This document shows, one piece after another, positions 63,197 to 64,000 of a stretch of DNA of 64,000 bases (position 1 is its first letter; each line of letters begins with the position of its first letter). The notes beneath the pieces are model-generated. The model did not search any database and had not been told where the DNA came from. It saw nothing but the letters and a program-made list of their open reading frames with translations. The DNA is from AWTP1-13 sp963814055 (GTDB lineage: Bacteria > Pseudomonadota > Alphaproteobacteria > Rhizobiales > Hyphomicrobiaceae), in NCBI GenBank assembly GCA_963814055.1, contig CAWFBJ010000024.1, positions 1 to 64,000 on the forward strand, in the 5' to 3' direction. Position numbers and translations under genes: made by a program.

Positions 63197-63271
63197 GCCG
63201 CAGTAGCTCAGGGGTAGAGCAACGCATTCGTAATGCGTGGGTCGGGGGTTCAATTCCCTCCTGCGGCACCA
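63197..63271 (+). tRNA. tRNA-Thr (anticodon CGT)
   Basis: A complete 75-nt tRNA with encoded CCA. The acceptor stem GCCGCAG pairs with CTGCGGC, the D arm is GCTC-AGGGGTA-GAGC, the anticodon arm ACGCA-TTCGTAA-TGCGT gives anticodon CGT (reads ACG), and the T arm GGGGG-TTCAATT-CCCTC closes with one G-T pair. Discriminator base A. It decodes threonine codon ACG. Confidence 0.97.
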
Positions 63272-63467
63272 ATGACACCAACGGTCTGCGGTGCACCACG
63301 GCGAGGGCACGTCGGTTCGAACGTACCCGATTTCGCTCGATGGCCATTGAACGGATTTCTTGCCCATCGGCGCAGTGAGTGCATGGCATTTTCGTCGCAG
63401 CATTTGTGACAAGGCCTGACCGGCACTATGCTGGCGTCCGTCCTACCATCGCATCAATAGGCTCCGT

Positions 63468-64000
63468 ATGACCGCCGCCGCTCTTGCCCCTGCCGAGCCC
63501 GAGAGCGTCGGCCTGTCGTCACTCAGGCTTCGCCGTATCGGCCAGGCCTTGCGCAGCGAGATCGAGGCAAGCCGGCTCCCCGGCGCCGTGGTCGGCATCA
63601 TGCGCAGCGGCAAGCTCGTGCATCTGGAAGCCGTCGGCCATCGCGATCCCGCTACCAAGGAACCGCTCAAGACCGACGCTATCTTTTCCATCGCCTCCAT
63701 GACCAAGGCCATGACCTCCACCGCCATCATGATGCTGGTCGAGGAAGGGCGCGTGCTGCTTGCCGACCCAGTGTCGACCTATCTGCCGCCGCTGGCCGAG
63801 TGGAAGGTTGCCGAGACGGGCGGTGCCACGCGTGCGCCCAGGCAGGCACCGACCATTCAAGACCTCCTGCGCCATACGTCGGGCCTGACCTATCGCGATC
63901 GGGGCGCCACGCCGGCGCATGCGCTCTACCCCGGCTCCTCGGTGTGGGCCGCCGAGCGCATGAGCAAGGACGAGACCATCGCGGCGCTGGCCGAAGCGCC
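63468..64000 (+). CDS. Serine hydrolase of the beta-lactamase/esterase family, 3' truncated by window
   Basis: The first 177 codons of a class C beta-lactamase/EstB-type serine hydrolase. The nucleophile motif is S77-M-T-K80 (FSIASMTKAM), preceded by the strand GAVVGIMRSGKLVHLEAVGH and followed by EEGRVLLADPVSTYLPPLA and the IQDLLRHTSGLTY loop. No signal peptide is seen, so a cytoplasmic esterase is more likely than an antibiotic-resistance lactamase. The Y-x-N and K/H-x-G motifs lie beyond the window. Confidence 0.9.
   Translation, partial: MTAAALAPAEPESVGLSSLRLRRIGQALRSEIEASRLPGAVVGIMRSGKLVHLEAVGHRDPATKEPLKTDAIFSIASMTKAMTSTAIMMLVEEGRVLLADPVSTYLPPLAEWKVAETGGATRAPRQAPTIQDLLRHTSGLTYRDRGATPAHALYPGSSVWAAERMSKDETIAALAEA

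Noticed and set aside
63468..64000. An antibiotic-resistance beta-lactamase
   Set aside because: The SxxK motif is shared by many esterases, there is no signal peptide, and the later motifs are outside the window.

Overview
The window looks like chromosome from a GC-rich alphaproteobacterium, most probably of the Bradyrhizobium/Rhodopseudomonas/Xanthobacteraceae group of Hyphomicrobiales. The reasons are the dense stock of TRAP and ABC uptake systems, a glycerol ABC operon of the rhizobial glpSTPQUV kind, and dispersed repeats whose six-frame translations give the 'GQKR / RKADI / VRF.P' peptide tags that litter annotations in that group. The genus is inference. No rRNA or CRISPR array was seen; one intact tRNA is present (tRNA-Thr, anticodon CGT, 63197-63271).

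Layout. (1) 1-4.5 kb: an integrative-element module, all on the minus strand: DUF4102-type tyrosine integrase, an unknown protein, an excisionase-like helix-turn-helix protein, and a 421-aa protein carrying what look like family-A/T7-like polymerase palm motifs. (2) 4.8-9.0 kb: a TRAP transporter with a TauD/TfdA-like dioxygenase, then two small hypothetical genes and an IS110 transposase scrap. (3) 10.1-16.5 kb: a Tat-exported amidohydrolase, a complete Liv-type ABC transporter and a decayed second amidohydrolase. (4) 17.1-24.3 kb: an Ssu/Tau-type ABC transporter whose binding-protein gene has a 3' frameshift, an LVIVD-type propeller protein, a small Tyr-rich secreted protein and a third amidohydrolase. 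(5) 24.4-33.8 kb: an iron/thiamine-type ABC operon with an embedded alpha/beta hydrolase, an orphan ModA-like binding protein, a large Tat-linked amidohydrolase and a second, paralogous alpha/beta hydrolase. (6) 34-38.5 kb: a ThDP-dependent enzyme co-operonic with a second TRAP transporter. (7) 38.9-43.5 kb: an HU-family protein with a clear terminator, an enolase-superfamily enzyme with an orphan family-5 binding protein, and a TVP38-type membrane protein.

(8) 43.5-52.2 kb: a complete glycerol uptake and catabolism locus. glpV-glpS-glpT-glpP-glpQ-glpU run on the minus strand, divergent from glpR-glpD. GlpS and GlpT show complementary losses of catalytic motifs, so the importer probably has one canonical and one degenerate ATP site. 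(9) 52.6-59 kb: a P-loop kinase-like protein, a glyoxalase-related/Lon-N fusion, a flavin monooxygenase, OsmC, a methyltransferase scrap, then a tight operon of a SELENBP1/methanethiol-oxidase-like protein, a 2Fe-2S ferredoxin and a CoA-binding protein. (10) 59-62 kb: two broken tRNA fragments (initiator Met and Ser 3' end) within 150 bp, next to a carbamoyltransferase gene of clearly lower GC; this reads as an old integration site. (11) 62-64 kb: a secreted Arg/Gly-rich peptide gene with a strong terminator, a small secreted protein, tRNA-Thr, and a serine beta-lactamase-like gene cut by the window end.

Functionally the region is about scavenging and degrading small organic molecules. Each uptake system sits beside one or more hydrolases, amidohydrolases, a dioxygenase, a ThDP enzyme or an enolase-family enzyme, so transporter and first catabolic step are probably matched. 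The specific substrates cannot be read from sequence, except for glycerol.
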